A stretch of DNA of 64,000 nucleotides from Nocardioides sp. GY 10127 (GCF_004919085.1 NZ_STGL01000003.1:719124-783123), one strand, 5' to 3'; positions 24,455 through 35,349 are shown, counted from the stretch's first letter. The notes: generated by a model from the sequence alone, not told the origin. Program-made: numbers and translations.

Positions 24455-25948
24455 TCAGCCGCAGGCCGGGGCGGGCGGCAGCGGCGCGGGGACGCCGACG
24501 GCCGGCATGCCCAGCGAGACGCCCGCGGGCTGGGCGGGCTGGGCGGTGCGGCGCTCCCAGGCGTCCCCCGAGCGCGTGCGCCGGAGGCCGAGGACGGTGT
24601 CGGCGACGAGGTGGTGCGGCGCGGCGTAGGTGACCTCGACGGTGACCATGTCGCCGGGGCGGACCTCGCCGAGCGAGGCGTCGGGCACGGCGAAGTGGAC
24701 GAGCCGGTTGTCGGGCGCGCGGCCGGAGAGCCGGCGGGTCTCGGCGTCCTTGCGCCCCTCCCCCTCGGAGACCATCACCTCGAGCGTGCGGCCGACCTGC
24801 TCCTTGTTGAGCTCCCAGGAGATCTCCTCCTGGAGGGCCACGAGGCGCTGGTAGCGGTCCTTGACGACCGCCGGCGGCACCTGGTCGGGCATCGTCGCGG
24901 CCGGGGTGCCGGGGCGGATGGAGTACTGGAAGGTGAAGGCGCTGGTGAAGCGGGACGCGGCGACGACCCGGAGGGTCTCCTCGAAGTCCTCCTCCGTCTC
25001 GCCGGGGAAGCCGACGATGATGTCGGTGGTGAGCGCGGCGTCCGGGACGAGCGCGCGGACCTTCTCGATGATCCCGAGGTACTTCGTCGAGCGGTAGGAG
25101 CGCCGCATCGCCTTGAGCACGCGGTCGGAGCCGGACTGCAGCGGCATGTGCAGGCTGGGCATCACGTTCGGCGTCTCGGCCATCGCCTCGATGACGTCGT
25201 CGGTGAACTCGGCCGGGTGCGGGCTGGTGAAGCGGACCCGCTCCAGGCCCTCGATGTCGCCGCAGGCCCGCAGGAGCTTCGAGAAGGCCTGGCGGTCGCC
25301 GAACTCGACGCCGTAGGCGTTGACGTTCTGGCCGAGCAGGGTCACCTCGGTGACGCCCTCGGCGACCAGCGCCTCGATCTCGGCGAGGATCTCGCCGGGG
25401 CGGCGGTCCTTCTCCTTGCCGCGCAGGCTCGGGACGATGCAGAAGGTGCACGTGTTGTTGCAGCCGACGCTGATCGAGACCCAGGCGGCGTAGGCCGACT
25501 CGCGCTTGGTCGGCAGCGTCGACGGGAAGACCTCGAGGCTCTCCAGGATCTCGACCTGGGCCTCCTCGTTCACCCGCGCCCGCTCGAGCAGGGCCGGCAG
25601 GGAGCCGATGTTGTGGGTGCCGAAGACGACGTCGACGTAGGGCGCCTTGGCCGTGATGGTGTCGCGGTCCTTCTGCGCCAGGCAGCCGCCGACGGCGATC
25701 TGCATACCCGGCTTCGCCGCCTTGACCGGCGCGAGGTGGCCGAGGTTGCCGTACAGCTTGTTGTCGGCGTTCTCGCGCACCGCGCAGGTGTTGAAGACGA
25801 CCACGTCGGCCTGCTCGCCGTCCGGCGCGGCGACGTAGCCGGCGTCCTCGAGGAGCCCGGTGAGGCGCTCGGAGTCGTGGACGTTCATCTGGCACCCGTA
25901 GGTCTTGACCTCGTAGGTGCGGGCGGCGGTGTCGGCGGTGGTCGTCAT
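24455..25948 (-). CDS. miaB: tRNA-2-methylthio-N6-dimethylallyladenosine synthase
   Basis: Radical-SAM methylthiotransferase of 497 residues, acting after MiaA on A37 of tRNA. The N-terminal MTTase domain starts KTYGCQMN and has further Cys in NTCAVREN and VGGCLAQ, ligating the auxiliary 4Fe-4S cluster. The radical-SAM motif is CNNTCTFC (CxxxCxxC) near residue 160. A TRAM RNA-binding domain lies at about 375-445, followed by a 45-residue Pro/Ala-rich tail. Confidence 0.95.
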   Translation of the reverse strand: MTTTADTAARTYEVKTYGCQMNVHDSERLTGLLEDAGYVAAPDGEQADVVVFNTCAVRENADNKLYGNLGHLAPVKAAKPGMQIAVGGCLAQKDRDTITAKAPYVDVVFGTHNIGSLPALLERARVNEEAQVEILESLEVFPSTLPTKRESAYAAWVSISVGCNNTCTFCIVPSLRGKEKDRRPGEILAEIEALVAEGVTEVTLLGQNVNAYGVEFGDRQAFSKLLRACGDIEGLERVRFTSPHPAEFTDDVIEAMAETPNVMPSLHMPLQSGSDRVLKAMRRSYRSTKYLGIIEKVRALVPDAALTTDIIVGFPGETEEDFEETLRVVAASRFTSAFTFQYSIRPGTPAATMPDQVPPAVVKDRYQRLVALQEEISWELNKEQVGRTLEVMVSEGEGRKDAETRRLSGRAPDNRLVHFAVPDASLGEVRPGDMVTVEVTYAAPHHLVADTVLGLRRTRSGDAWERRTAQPAQPAGVSLGMPAVGVPAPLPPAPACG

Positions 25949-26060
25949 GGCCTCACCAGGGTAAGAGCCCCGGCAGACGAGCGGGAATCGTCAGGACGCT
26001 CCGCGCGGGTCTCCGTCGGCGGCGACTCGGCGCCTGGCGATCGGCGGGCGTGCCGCGACG

Positions 26061-26546
26061 TCAGCCCTGCGGCTTCCTCGGGGTGACCCAGAGGTGGATG
26101 ACGCCCTCGATCACGACGGTCCCGTCGTCCCGGACGCCCTTGACCCGGACGTCGAGGGCGGGCTCGTCACTGGTCCACTGCTCGGGGTCGGTCTCGGCGA
26201 TGCAGGTGACGTCGCTGCTGGCCTTGGCGGTGTAGCGGACGTCCATGCCCTGCGGGATCCACCGCTTGTCGGCGGGGATCGTGACCTCGGCGAGCGCGCC
26301 CATCGCCGCCTCCAGCCCGTTGCACAGCGCGATGGCGTGGAGCGTCCCGATGTGGTTCTTCACCCCTCGCCGCAGCTTCACGACGAGCTCGGCCCGGTTG
26401 GGCTCGAGCACCGTGAAGCGCGGGCGCACGGTGGCGAAGTAGGGGGCCTTCTGGCCGAAGAGGAGGCTGAAGACCGTCTTGCCCAGCGTGGGCCCCACGA
26501 TCGGCAGGGACGTCGTGGTGCGCCACATGGCGTGGACCTGGCTCAT
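26061..26546 (-). CDS. DUF4442 hotdog-fold thioesterase-like protein
   Basis: A 161-residue single-domain protein of the DUF4442/PaaI-like hotdog superfamily. The segment KNHIGTLHAIALCNGLEAA near 60-80 is the helix and active-site region typical of these acyl-CoA thioesterase-like proteins. The substrate is unknown. It begins with ATG 26546 at a leaderless promoter (TACCCT 7 nt upstream), with a perfect 12-bp palindrome in the promoter spacer that suits a TetR-type repressor. Confidence 0.78.
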   Translation of the reverse strand: MSQVHAMWRTTTSLPIVGPTLGKTVFSLLFGQKAPYFATVRPRFTVLEPNRAELVVKLRRGVKNHIGTLHAIALCNGLEAAMGALAEVTIPADKRWIPQGMDVRYTAKASSDVTCIAETDPEQWTSDEPALDVRVKGVRDDGTVVIEGVIHLWVTPRKPQG

Positions 26547-26553
26547 GTGACCC

Positions 26554-26580
26554 AGGGTACAGCGGATCTACCGATCGGTA
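26554..26580 (-). promoter_or_regulatory. leaderless promoter of the DUF4442 gene with TetR-like palindrome
   Basis: The minus-strand -10 box TACCCT (26559-26554), preceded by TG, lies 7 nt from the ATG. TACCGATCGGTA (26569-26580), a perfect palindrome, lies upstream of it in the spacer, where a bound repressor would block polymerase. Sequences of this form are typical TetR operators; no tetR gene is adjacent. Confidence 0.5.
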
Positions 26581-26613
26581 ACTTGCCGTTGCCCCGGGTC
26601 TCGCGGCCCGGGC

Positions 26614-26865
26614 TCAGGTCATGGAGAGGAAGCTGCGCTCCAGGCGCGCCACCTCGTCCTCCGGGAGGTCGGCGAGTGAACGCCGGAGCTCGGTGGCGAT
26701 GAGGGCGAAGCCGGCGCGGTCGAGGGCCCGCGAGACGGCCTTGAGCTGGCTCAGGACGTCGTCGGTCTCACGACCCTCCTCGATCATCCGGAGGACGCCC
26801 CCCAGCTGACCCTGCGCGCGGCGCAGACGGTTGACGACACTGACGAGCTCAGGCTTGCTGTCCAT
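26614..26865 (-). CDS. CsoR/RcnR-family (DUF156) regulator lacking the metal ligands
   Basis: An 83-residue all-helical repressor. RLRRAQGQLGGVLRMIEEGR is the conserved DNA-contacting first helix, and DDVLSQLKAVSRALDRAGFA is the second. In copper sensors a Cys-His-Cys triad follows; here the equivalent positions read Thr (GRETDDV), Ala (IATEL) and Ser (RRSL), and the protein has no Cys or His at all. It cannot therefore be a classical Cu(I) or persulfide sensor. No metal transporter is adjacent. ATG 26865 is chosen; upstream in-frame sequence is not conserved. Confidence 0.8.
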   Translation of the reverse strand: MDSKPELVSVVNRLRRAQGQLGGVLRMIEEGRETDDVLSQLKAVSRALDRAGFALIATELRRSLADLPEDEVARLERSFLSMT

Positions 26866-27286
26866 CGATGACTGCCTTTCTTGCATGCGGGATGAGGTGC
26901 TGCGCACCCACGGGCTACGTGGGCGGTCGAGCGGTCGTCCCGTTCTCCCGCACTCCCCCGTGACGTTCTCCGGGGCGACTCTCGACTCTTGTTCCAACGG
27001 CTGGTGTCGCTGGACGTTATGCCCAGCCGGGCATGGAATTACTCGCCCGTCAGTGTGCACCTGTCGCCCGAACGACAGTGACCCCAGCCTGCCCACCCAT
27101 CGGGTACCCCGGAGGGGATTTGAGCGAATTTCCCCAGTATTGGGTTGTACGCCCGCCGAGGCGGACGGTAAAGGCGTGCGACAAGGATCTCACGACAGCC
27201 GAGGGTAGCCGACAGCACCACACGGACCCGGCTCTGCTCCAGGGCTTCCAGGCTCCGGAACGAGCGCTCCGAGCGTCCTCAAGAAA
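26866..27286. other. gene-free stretch between the CsoR-like and marR genes
   Basis: About 420 bp without a credible reading frame, and visibly less GC-rich than its surroundings (for example the part from 27001 to 27160). It should hold the promoter of the CsoR-like gene. No clear hairpin or RNA motif was recognised. Confidence 0.5.
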
Positions 27287-27328
27287 TCTCGACATCGAGA
27301 ATCTCGACGGGTCTGCCTGGCCTACACT
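27287..27328 (+). promoter_or_regulatory. marR promoter with MarR-type operator
   Basis: TCTCGACATCGAGA (27287-27300) is a near-perfect palindrome with a further half-site CTCGAC just downstream. The -10 box TACACT (27323-27328) is 6 nt before the GTG of marR, so the message is leaderless. The arrangement indicates autorepression. Confidence 0.6.
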
Positions 27329-27334
27329 GACGGG

Positions 27335-27862
27335 GTGCGGGACGAAGTCGACGAGCTGAGCGAGGCCTGGGCCCGCGAGCGTCCCGACCTCGACCTGGCC
27401 CCCGTCGCCGTCTTCAGCCGGATCAGTCGCCTGGCCCGCCACCTCGACCTCGCCCGCCGCGAGGCGTTCTCCGCCGAGGGCATCGAGGCCTGGGAGTTCG
27501 ACGTGCTCGCGGCCCTGCGCCGGGCCGGCGGGGCCTACGAGCTCTCCCCCGGCCGGCTCATCCGCGAGACGCTCGTGACGAGCGGGACGATGACCAACCG
27601 GGTCGACCGGCTCGCCGCCCAGGGCTTCGTGGAGCGGCACCCGGACCCCGCGGACCGCCGCGGCGTCCTCGTGCGCCTGACCCCCGAGGGACGCACCGTC
27701 GTGGACCGCGCGTTCACCCGGCTCATCGACGCCGAGCGCACCCTGCTGGCCGCGCTCAGCGACGACCGCCGCGACGAGCTCGGCGACCTCCTGCGGACGC
27801 TGCTGGTGCCGTTCTCGAGCCCGAGCGCCGGCCAGGGCACCGGCCCCGCCGACCGGGGCTGA
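27335..27862 (+). CDS. MarR-family transcriptional regulator
   Basis: A 175-residue winged-helix regulator. A long N-terminal helix region (FSRISRLARHLDLARREAF), the recognition helix around LVTSGTMTNRVDRLAAQGFV, and the wing HPDPADRRGVLVRLTPEG are all typical. GTG 27335 begins 6 nt after the -10 box. No divergent target gene is present; the patatin gene is convergent with a 6-bp gap. Self-regulation is likely from the palindrome at its promoter. Confidence 0.9.
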   Translation: MRDEVDELSEAWARERPDLDLAPVAVFSRISRLARHLDLARREAFSAEGIEAWEFDVLAALRRAGGAYELSPGRLIRETLVTSGTMTNRVDRLAAQGFVERHPDPADRRGVLVRLTPEGRTVVDRAFTRLIDAERTLLAALSDDRRDELGDLLRTLLVPFSSPSAGQGTGPADRG

Positions 27863-27868
27863 CCCGCC

Positions 27869-28693
27869 TCAGGCGACCAGCCGCAGCCGCGAGTCCAGGA
27901 CGGCCGCCGCGTGCTCGCGGCCGAGGGCGATGTGCTCCGCCGTCCGGCTGAAGTCGTGCATGCGGACGTCGAGGTCCGGGGCCGTGAGGTGGACGAGCTC
28001 GACCCCGGCGCCGAGATCCGCCCCGGGCCGGATGCGCATGGAGACGGCCAGGGCCGCCAGAAGCACGTCGATGGGGTGCCGCAGCTGCCTCCGGCGCGGG
28101 CCGACGCTGGCGTCCAGGAGGAAGACCCGCGTGGGCGCCAACGCCTCGGCGCCGGCCAGCGGGACGAGGGCGGCGATGCCGCCGTCCACGTGCGTGCCGG
28201 GCTCGCCGTCGTCGCCCGGCAGGACGACGGGCGGGAAGACGCTCGGCAGGGCCGTCGAGGCGAGCAGCACCGAGCGCAGCAGCCCGGTGTCGTGGTAGAC
28301 CGCGTCGCCCGTCTCCAGCCGCGTGGTGCACACGCGCAGCGGGACGGGGAGGTCCTCGAGCCGGCGGTGCTCGGTCCAGTCGTCGACCAGCCGCTCGAGA
28401 CCGTCCGTGCGGTAGAGCGAGGTGCGGTGCCGCAGGACGTGCCAGGGGCGGGCCCAGTGGCTGCCCGGGAAGACGTCGCGCGAGCTCAGTCGCAGCCAGT
28501 GCTCGGCGAGCTCCTCCGGACCGTCCACCGGGTCGTGCCCGGCGAGGTAGCTGGCGTTGAGCGCGCCGACCGAGGTGCCGACGAAGCCGGCCGGGCGGAC
28601 GCCGCGATCGACCAGCGCCTGCATCATCCCGACCTGGACGGCGCCGCGCGAGGCTCCGCCCGTGAGCACGAGGACGTCACGGTTCATCTTCAC
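27869..28693 (-). CDS. patatin-like phospholipase
   Basis: A 274-residue acyl hydrolase. The oxyanion hole is GGASRG, the nucleophile Ser is in GTSVGALN, and the catalytic Asp is in HVDGGI (the DG-A/G motif), forming the Ser-Asp dyad. There is no signal peptide, so it is probably cytoplasmic. The start is GTG 28693, with AGGAGG 6 nt upstream; an ATG two codons later is the alternative. The second 117-bp palindromic element lies upstream of it. Confidence 0.85.
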   Translation of the reverse strand: MKMNRDVLVLTGGASRGAVQVGMMQALVDRGVRPAGFVGTSVGALNASYLAGHDPVDGPEELAEHWLRLSSRDVFPGSHWARPWHVLRHRTSLYRTDGLERLVDDWTEHRRLEDLPVPLRVCTTRLETGDAVYHDTGLLRSVLLASTALPSVFPPVVLPGDDGEPGTHVDGGIAALVPLAGAEALAPTRVFLLDASVGPRRRQLRHPIDVLLAALAVSMRIRPGADLGAGVELVHLTAPDLDVRMHDFSRTAEHIALGREHAAAVLDSRLRLVA

Positions 28694-28800
28694 GGGGCAC
28701 CTCCTGGCGGGTGTGGTCGGTCCAGGTGGCTCATCGGCGGCGGCTCGGGGCGGTTGAGACGCGGCGCACACGCTTGCTCGGCTCTTGTCCGGGCAGGCCC

Positions 28801-28917
28801 GTCCTCAGACCGGAACAACGCCGGCGACGCACCGTCGCGGCACACCGTCGCCGCAGGTCATCGGCCTGCCGACCTGCACCCGGACCCGGGGCGGCCCCGT
28901 TGTTCCGGTCTGAGGAC
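28801..28917. repeat. 117-bp structured palindromic element, copy 2
   Basis: Ends are the exact inverted repeat GTCCTCAGACCGGAACAAC (28801-28819) and its complement (28899-28917), identical to the ends of copy 1. The internal stem is GGCGACG against CGTCGCC, a different sequence from copy 1 that still pairs, followed by the same CGCAGGTCA block. It lies 22 nt after the ABC-F stop and upstream of the patatin gene. Confidence 0.8.
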
Positions 28918-28939
28918 GTCCAGCTCCCAGCCGCGGGCG

Positions 28940-30763
28940 TCACTCCAGCAGCTCGGCCGCCTCGAGCCACTCGGCCTCGACGTCGTCCTTCTCCGCAGCC
29001 AGCGTCGAGAGCTCGGCGGAGATGCGGGCGAGCGCCTCGTGGTCGCTGGCCGCCTCGAGGACGGCGGCGTTCAGCTCGGCCTCCCGCTCGGCGATCTTCT
29101 CCAGCCGCTTGTCGAGGCGGGCGAGGGTCTTGCGGGCGGCCCGCTCCTCGGCCGAGCCGGCCTTGGCGCGCAGGGCGGCCGTCGGCGCCGAGGCGGCAGA
29201 GGAAGCGGCGGGAGCAGCGGACGCCACGGACGGCGCGGACGCAGCCGCCTCCGCCGCGGCCAGCATCGCCGACCGCCGCTCGAGGTACTCGTCCACCCCG
29301 CGGGGCAGCAGCGAGACCTGCCCGTCGCCGAGGAGCGCCCAGGTGGCGTCGGTGACCCGCTCGAGGAAGTACCGGTCGTGGGAGACGACGACGAGCGTGC
29401 CGGGCCAGGAGTCGAGGAAGTCCTCGAGGACGCGGAGGGTCTCGATGTCGAGGTCGTTGGTGGGCTCGTCGAGCAGGAGGACGTTGGGCTCCTCCAGCAG
29501 CAGCTTCAGCAGCTGGAACCGGCGCCGCTCGCCGCCGGAGAGGTCGCCGAGGCGGGCGGTGAGCCGGTCGCCGGTGAACCCGAACTGCTCCAGCAACGCG
29601 GTCGGCGAGAGGTCTCGGCCGCCGAGGGTCCGCACCTCGGAGCGGGTGCGCTCGATGGTGCCGAGCACCCGCGCCTCGGGGTCCACCTCGTCGATGGCCT
29701 GGGTGAGGTGGGCGAGCGCGACGGTGCGTCCGTGCTTGACCCGACCCGCCGTGGGCGGCACCGAGCCGGCCACGAGGTTGAGCACGGACGTCTTGCCGGC
29801 GCCGTTCACGCCGACGAGCCCGACCCGGTCCCCCGGGCCCAGCCGCCACGTGCAGCGCTCGAGCAGTCGGCGCTCGCCGCGGACCAGGTCGACGTCCTCC
29901 AGGTCCACGACGTCCTTGCCGAGGCGCTGGGTGGCGAACTGCTCCAGCTCGAGGCGGTCGCGCGGCGGCGGCTCGTCCTCGATGAGCGCGTTGGCGGCCT
30001 CGATCCGGAACTTCGGCTTCGACGTGCGGGCCGGCGCGCCGCGGCGCAGCCACGCCAGCTCCTTGCGCACCAGGTTCTGCCGCTTCTCCTCGGTCGCGGC
30101 GGCCTGCCGCGCCCGCTCGGCCTTGGCCAGGGTGAAGGCGGCGTACCCGCCCTCGTAGACGTCCACGACGCCGTCGTGCACCTCCCACGTCCACTGGCAG
30201 ACCTCGTCGAGGAACCAGCGGTCGTGGGTCACCACGACGAGGGCCGAGGGACGCCGGGCGAGGTGCTGCGCCAGCCAGGCGACCGCCTCGACGTCCAGGT
30301 GGTTGGTGGGCTCGTCGAGCACGATGAGGTCGTCGTCGCCCAGCAGCAGGGACGCCAGCGAGCAGCGGCGCCGCTCGCCGCCGGAGAGCCCCACGACCGC
30401 GCGGTCGAGCTCGATCCCGGCCAGCAGCTCGGTGACGACCTCGCGGGTGCGCGGGTCGGCGGCCCACTCGTGGTCGGCCCGGCCGCCCAGCACCGCCTCG
30501 CGCACGGTGTGGGTGTCGTCCAGCGTGTCCCCCTGGTGGAGGAAGCCCATGAGCAGGCCGCGCTGCTGCGAGACGCGGCCCGAGTCCGCCTCCTCCTGCC
30601 CGGTCATGACCCGCAGGAGCGTGGACTTGCCGTCGCCGTTGCGACCGACGATGCCGATCCGGTCGCCGGCGCCGACGCCGAGGGAGACCTCGGAGAGCAG
30701 CGGCCGGACGCCGTAGGACTTCGAGACCTTCTCCAGGTTGAGGAGGTTGAGCGGCGCGGCCAT
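28940..30763 (-). CDS. ABC-F family ATPase
   Basis: Soluble protein of 607 residues with two ABC domains and no membrane part, acting on the ribosome in translation or antibiotic protection. First P-loop GRNGDGKST near 39 with LSGGERRR and DEPTNHLD; second P-loop GVNGAGKTS near 330 with LSGGERRR and DEPTNDLD. A linker of about 80 residues joins them, and a charged coiled-coil tail (about 510-607) resembles Uup-type C-terminal domains. The ATG overlaps the ispE stop (ATGA), so it is at the end of the rsmA-ispE operon. Confidence 0.93.
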   Translation of the reverse strand: MAAPLNLLNLEKVSKSYGVRPLLSEVSLGVGAGDRIGIVGRNGDGKSTLLRVMTGQEEADSGRVSQQRGLLMGFLHQGDTLDDTHTVREAVLGGRADHEWAADPRTREVVTELLAGIELDRAVVGLSGGERRRCSLASLLLGDDDLIVLDEPTNHLDVEAVAWLAQHLARRPSALVVVTHDRWFLDEVCQWTWEVHDGVVDVYEGGYAAFTLAKAERARQAAATEEKRQNLVRKELAWLRRGAPARTSKPKFRIEAANALIEDEPPPRDRLELEQFATQRLGKDVVDLEDVDLVRGERRLLERCTWRLGPGDRVGLVGVNGAGKTSVLNLVAGSVPPTAGRVKHGRTVALAHLTQAIDEVDPEARVLGTIERTRSEVRTLGGRDLSPTALLEQFGFTGDRLTARLGDLSGGERRRFQLLKLLLEEPNVLLLDEPTNDLDIETLRVLEDFLDSWPGTLVVVSHDRYFLERVTDATWALLGDGQVSLLPRGVDEYLERRSAMLAAAEAAASAPSVASAAPAASSAASAPTAALRAKAGSAEERAARKTLARLDKRLEKIAEREAELNAAVLEAASDHEALARISAELSTLAAEKDDVEAEWLEAAELLE

Positions 30764-31716
30764 CAGGCGTGCTCCACCACGTGGACGCCGGCCACGGGGG
30801 CCGGGACCGCGGTGACCCGCTCGTGGCCGGCCTCGACCAGCCGCTCACGGACGCCGTCTGCCTCGTCGCGGCTCGCGCACAGCACGAGCACGGTCGGGCC
30901 GGAGCCGGAGAGCAGCGCCGCCCGGCCGCCGGCCGCCTCCGCCTGCTCGACGGTGCGGCCCAGGTCCGCCCGCAGGTGCAGGGCGGGCGCCTGGAGGTCG
31001 TTGTGCAGGGCCGCCGCGAGGGTGTCGACGTCGGCGTTGACCAGCGCCTCCAGCAGGGACGCCGGCAGCGCCGGCGCGTCGGCCGGGCCGCTCGTCCCCG
31101 CCTGGGCGTGCAGGTCGTCGAACGCGCGGTACACGGTCGGGGTGGACAGGCCCAGGTCGCTCTCGACCACCACCCACCACCAGCCGCCGGCGTCCTCGAG
31201 GGGCTCGACCTCCTCGCCGTGACCGCGGCCCAGCGCGGTGCCGCCGAAGAGCGCGAACGGGACGTCGCTGCCCAGCGAGGCCGCGATCCGGAGCAGGTCC
31301 TCGTCCGGGGTCTGGAGGTCCAGGGCCCGGTCGGTGGCGACGAGCGCGGCGGCGGCGTCGGCCGAGCCGCCCGCCATCCCGCCGGCCACCGGGATCGACT
31401 TGTGGATGGTCATCGCCAGGGCGCGGTGCTCCATGCCGTGGTGGGCGAGCAGCGCCCGGGCGGCGCGCAGGGCGATGTTGGAGTCGTCGGTCGGCACGGC
31501 GTCCAGGTCCACCCGCGGGTCGCCGAGCAGCCGCAGCGACCACTCGCCGGCCTCGCTCACCGTGACGTCGTCGTAGAGGCCCACGGCCTGGTAGACGGTC
31601 GTGAGCGGGTGGAACCCGTCGGAGGCCAGGGCGGCGACCCCGAGGAAGAGGTTGATCTTGGCCGGCGCCCGCACCGTGACCTGGGGTCCGAGGGGCTCGT
31701 CGGTCAGCAGGCTCAC
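30763..31716 (-). CDS. ispE: 4-diphosphocytidyl-2-C-methyl-D-erythritol kinase
   Basis: GHMP kinase of the non-mevalonate isoprenoid pathway; 317 residues. [11 protein letters not shown] is the N-terminal substrate motif and [15 protein letters not shown] the ATP-binding loop; LLSGSGPTV lies in the C-terminal domain. GTG 31716 overlaps the rsmA stop by 4 nt (GTGA), the normal coupling of these two genes in actinobacteria. The much longer open frame upstream is the rsmA tail in another frame. Confidence 0.95.
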   Translation of the reverse strand: MSLLTDEPLGPQVTVRAPAKINLFLGVAALASDGFHPLTTVYQAVGLYDDVTVSEAGEWSLRLLGDPRVDLDAVPTDDSNIALRAARALLAHHGMEHRALAMTIHKSIPVAGGMAGGSADAAAALVATDRALDLQTPDEDLLRIAASLGSDVPFALFGGTALGRGHGEEVEPLEDAGGWWWVVVESDLGLSTPTVYRAFDDLHAQAGTSGPADAPALPASLLEALVNADVDTLAAALHNDLQAPALHLRADLGRTVEQAEAAGGRAALLSGSGPTVLVLCASRDEADGVRERLVEAGHERVTAVPAPVAGVHVVEHA

Positions 31717-32744
31717 GCGTTCTCCTCCCCCGGCGACCCGGGGCTCTTCTCCTGGCTGTGCTTGTCCTGGGGGGCCCCGTCCTGGGCGGCCTTGTCCTGG
31801 GCGGCCTTGTCCCGGCCCTCGTCCCGGGCCGCGCGGCGGGCCTTGCCCGACCTGGCGGTCGCGGACCACCCGGTGCCGACCAGCGCCTCGGCGACCGCGA
31901 CGAAGTCCTCGACGACCAGGCTCTCACCGCGGGCCAACGGGTCCACGCCGGCCGCGGCCAGCGCGGCGTCCACCTGCTCGGCCGGTGCCAGCGCCCGCAG
32001 CGCGCCCCGCAGGGCCTTGCGACGCTGCGCGAAGGCGGCGTCGACGACCGCGAAGACGGCCTCCCGCTCCACCGGGCTCCCGGACGGGCCGAGGGGCGGG
32101 TCGCGGCGCTCCCAGGCCACGAGGCCCGAGTCGACGTTGGGGGCCGGCCAGAACACGTTGCGGCCGATGGCGCCGGCGCGGCGCACGTCCGCGAACCAGG
32201 CCGCCTTCACCGACGGGACGCCGTAGACCTTCGAGCCGGGCCGGGCGGCGAGGCGGTCGGCCACCTCGGCCTGGACCATGACGAGCCCGCGCTCCAGCGA
32301 CGGCAGCAGGGCCAGCAGGTGCAGCAGCACCGGCACCGAGACGTTGTACGGCAGGTTCGCGACGAGCGCGGTCGGGGCCGGGCCGGGCAGCTCGGTGACG
32401 CGCAGGGCGTCGGAGAGCACGACGACGACGTCGTCCTCCCGGCCCGGTGCGCGCTCGGCGATGGTGCGCGGGAGGCGACCGGCCAGGACGTCGTCCAGCT
32501 CGATGGCGACCACGCGACCGACGACCTCGAGCAGGGCCAGCGTGAGCGACCCGAGACCCGGCCCGACCTCGACGACGACGTCGTCGGCGCCCACGCCGGA
32601 CTCCCGGACGATCCGCCGGACGGTGTTGGGGTCGATGACGAAGTTCTGGCCGCGCTGCTTGGTGGGGCGCAGGTCGAGCTCGTCCGCGAGCTGACGCACC
32701 TCCGCCGGCCCGAGCAGGCTCGGACCGGCGGAGGTGTCTGTCAT
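31713..32744 (-). CDS. rsmA: 16S rRNA (A1518/A1519) dimethyltransferase
   Basis: KsgA/RsmA, which dimethylates two adjacent adenosines of 16S rRNA; 343 residues. [10 protein letters not shown] and [14 protein letters not shown] (SAM site) lie in the first 75 residues, and the catalytic NLPYNVSVP motif near 130. The last 50 residues are an unusual charged tail of near-repeats such as KAAQDK and APQDK, absent from most relatives and probably disordered. ATG 32744 has TAGCCT 7 nt upstream: a leaderless start. First gene of the rsmA-ispE-ABC-F operon. Confidence 0.95.
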   Translation of the reverse strand: MTDTSAGPSLLGPAEVRQLADELDLRPTKQRGQNFVIDPNTVRRIVRESGVGADDVVVEVGPGLGSLTLALLEVVGRVVAIELDDVLAGRLPRTIAERAPGREDDVVVVLSDALRVTELPGPAPTALVANLPYNVSVPVLLHLLALLPSLERGLVMVQAEVADRLAARPGSKVYGVPSVKAAWFADVRRAGAIGRNVFWPAPNVDSGLVAWERRDPPLGPSGSPVEREAVFAVVDAAFAQRRKALRGALRALAPAEQVDAALAAAGVDPLARGESLVVEDFVAVAEALVGTGWSATARSGKARRAARDEGRDKAAQDKAAQDGAPQDKHSQEKSPGSPGEENA

Positions 32745-32751
32745 GGGGTGA

Positions 32752-32757
32752 AGGCTA
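32752..32757 (-). promoter_or_regulatory. -10 box of rsmA, leaderless start
   Basis: TAGCCT on the minus strand followed by 7 nt and the ATG of rsmA. Confidence 0.45.
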
Positions 32758-32799
32758 GTGCCGACCAGGCGGGGGGCCGAACCGGCGAGCGGCGAGCGA

Positions 32800-34437
<1,638 letters not shown>

Positions 34438-35349
34438 TTACTGAGTCGGCCTCAGCGCCGACCCCCAGGGCCCCCCGAACGCCCGGTCCGTCGAGGCGTC
34501 GATGGCGGCGCACAGCTCGCCCAGGTCCTCCCCGCGCGTCTCGGCCATCACCCGCAGCGTCACGGGCACGAGGTAGGAGGCGTTCGGCCGGCCGCGGAAC
34601 GGGTGCGGGGTCAGGTAGGGCGCGTCGGTCTCCACCAGCACCCTGTCCTGCGGGGCCACCGCGAGCGCCTCGCGCAGGTCGTCGTTGCGCTTGAACGTCA
34701 CCGGCCCCGCGAAGGACAGGTAGGCCCCGCGGTCCAGGCAGGCGCGGGCGAAGGCCGCGTCCCCCGAGAAGCAGTGCATGACCCAGCGCTCGGGCGCCCC
34801 CTCGGCGTCCAGGAGGTCGAGGACGTCGGCGTGGGCGTCCCGGTCGTGGATGACCAGCGTCCGGTCCAGCCGCTTGGCCAGGTCGACGTGGAAGGCGAAC
34901 GACTCCTTCTGCGCCGCCACCCCCTCCGGCCCGGTGCGGAAGTAGTCGAGCCCGGTCTCCCCCACCGCCCGGACCTTGTCGTGCGCGCCCGCCAGCCGCT
35001 CGATCTCGGCCAGCGCCGCCCCGAGCTCGCCGCGCTCGGCCAGCGTCGCCGCGTCGTTGGGGTGGATCGCGACGCCGGCCACGAGGTCCTCGTGCTCGGC
35101 CGCGGCCTCCACGGCCCAGCGCGCACCCGGCAGGTCGCAGCCGATCTGGACGATCCGGGGCACCCCCACCGAGGCCGACGCGCGCAGCGCCTCGGTGGTC
35201 TCCAGCCAGTCGCCGTCGGCGATGTCGAGGTGGCAGTGGTTGTCGACCACCGGGTGCGGCAGCGGCTCCGGCGCGGGCGGCCGCTCCCGGTTGCGGCGGC
35301 TGCCGTCCTCGCTCGTCGCCGCGCGGCTGCGCACCGGCCCCTCGCTCAT
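34438..35349 (-). CDS. tatD: TatD-family metal-dependent hydrolase
   Basis: A 303-residue TIM-barrel hydrolase of the TatD DNase family. Metal ligands appear in order: DNHCHLD near 36, GETGLDYF (Glu), VIHDRDAH, MHCFSG, and VETDAPYL near the end. Relatives have 3'-5' exonuclease or deaminase-like phosphohydrolase activity. The N-terminal 30 residues are a charged extension. A purine-rich GAGGAAGAG precedes the ATG. Confidence 0.92.
   Translation of the reverse strand: MSEGPVRSRAATSEDGSRRNRERPPAPEPLPHPVVDNHCHLDIADGDWLETTEALRASASVGVPRIVQIGCDLPGARWAVEAAAEHEDLVAGVAIHPNDAATLAERGELGAALAEIERLAGAHDKVRAVGETGLDYFRTGPEGVAAQKESFAFHVDLAKRLDRTLVIHDRDAHADVLDLLDAEGAPERWVMHCFSGDAAFARACLDRGAYLSFAGPVTFKRNDDLREALAVAPQDRVLVETDAPYLTPHPFRGRPNASYLVPVTLRVMAETRGEDLGELCAAIDASTDRAFGGPWGSALRPTQ

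Noticed and set aside
27911..31222. 1103-codon open frame antisense to the patatin, ABC-F and ispE genes
   Set aside because: Very GC-rich DNA leaves long stop-free antisense frames. Its composition is low-complexity and it opposes three well-recognised genes.
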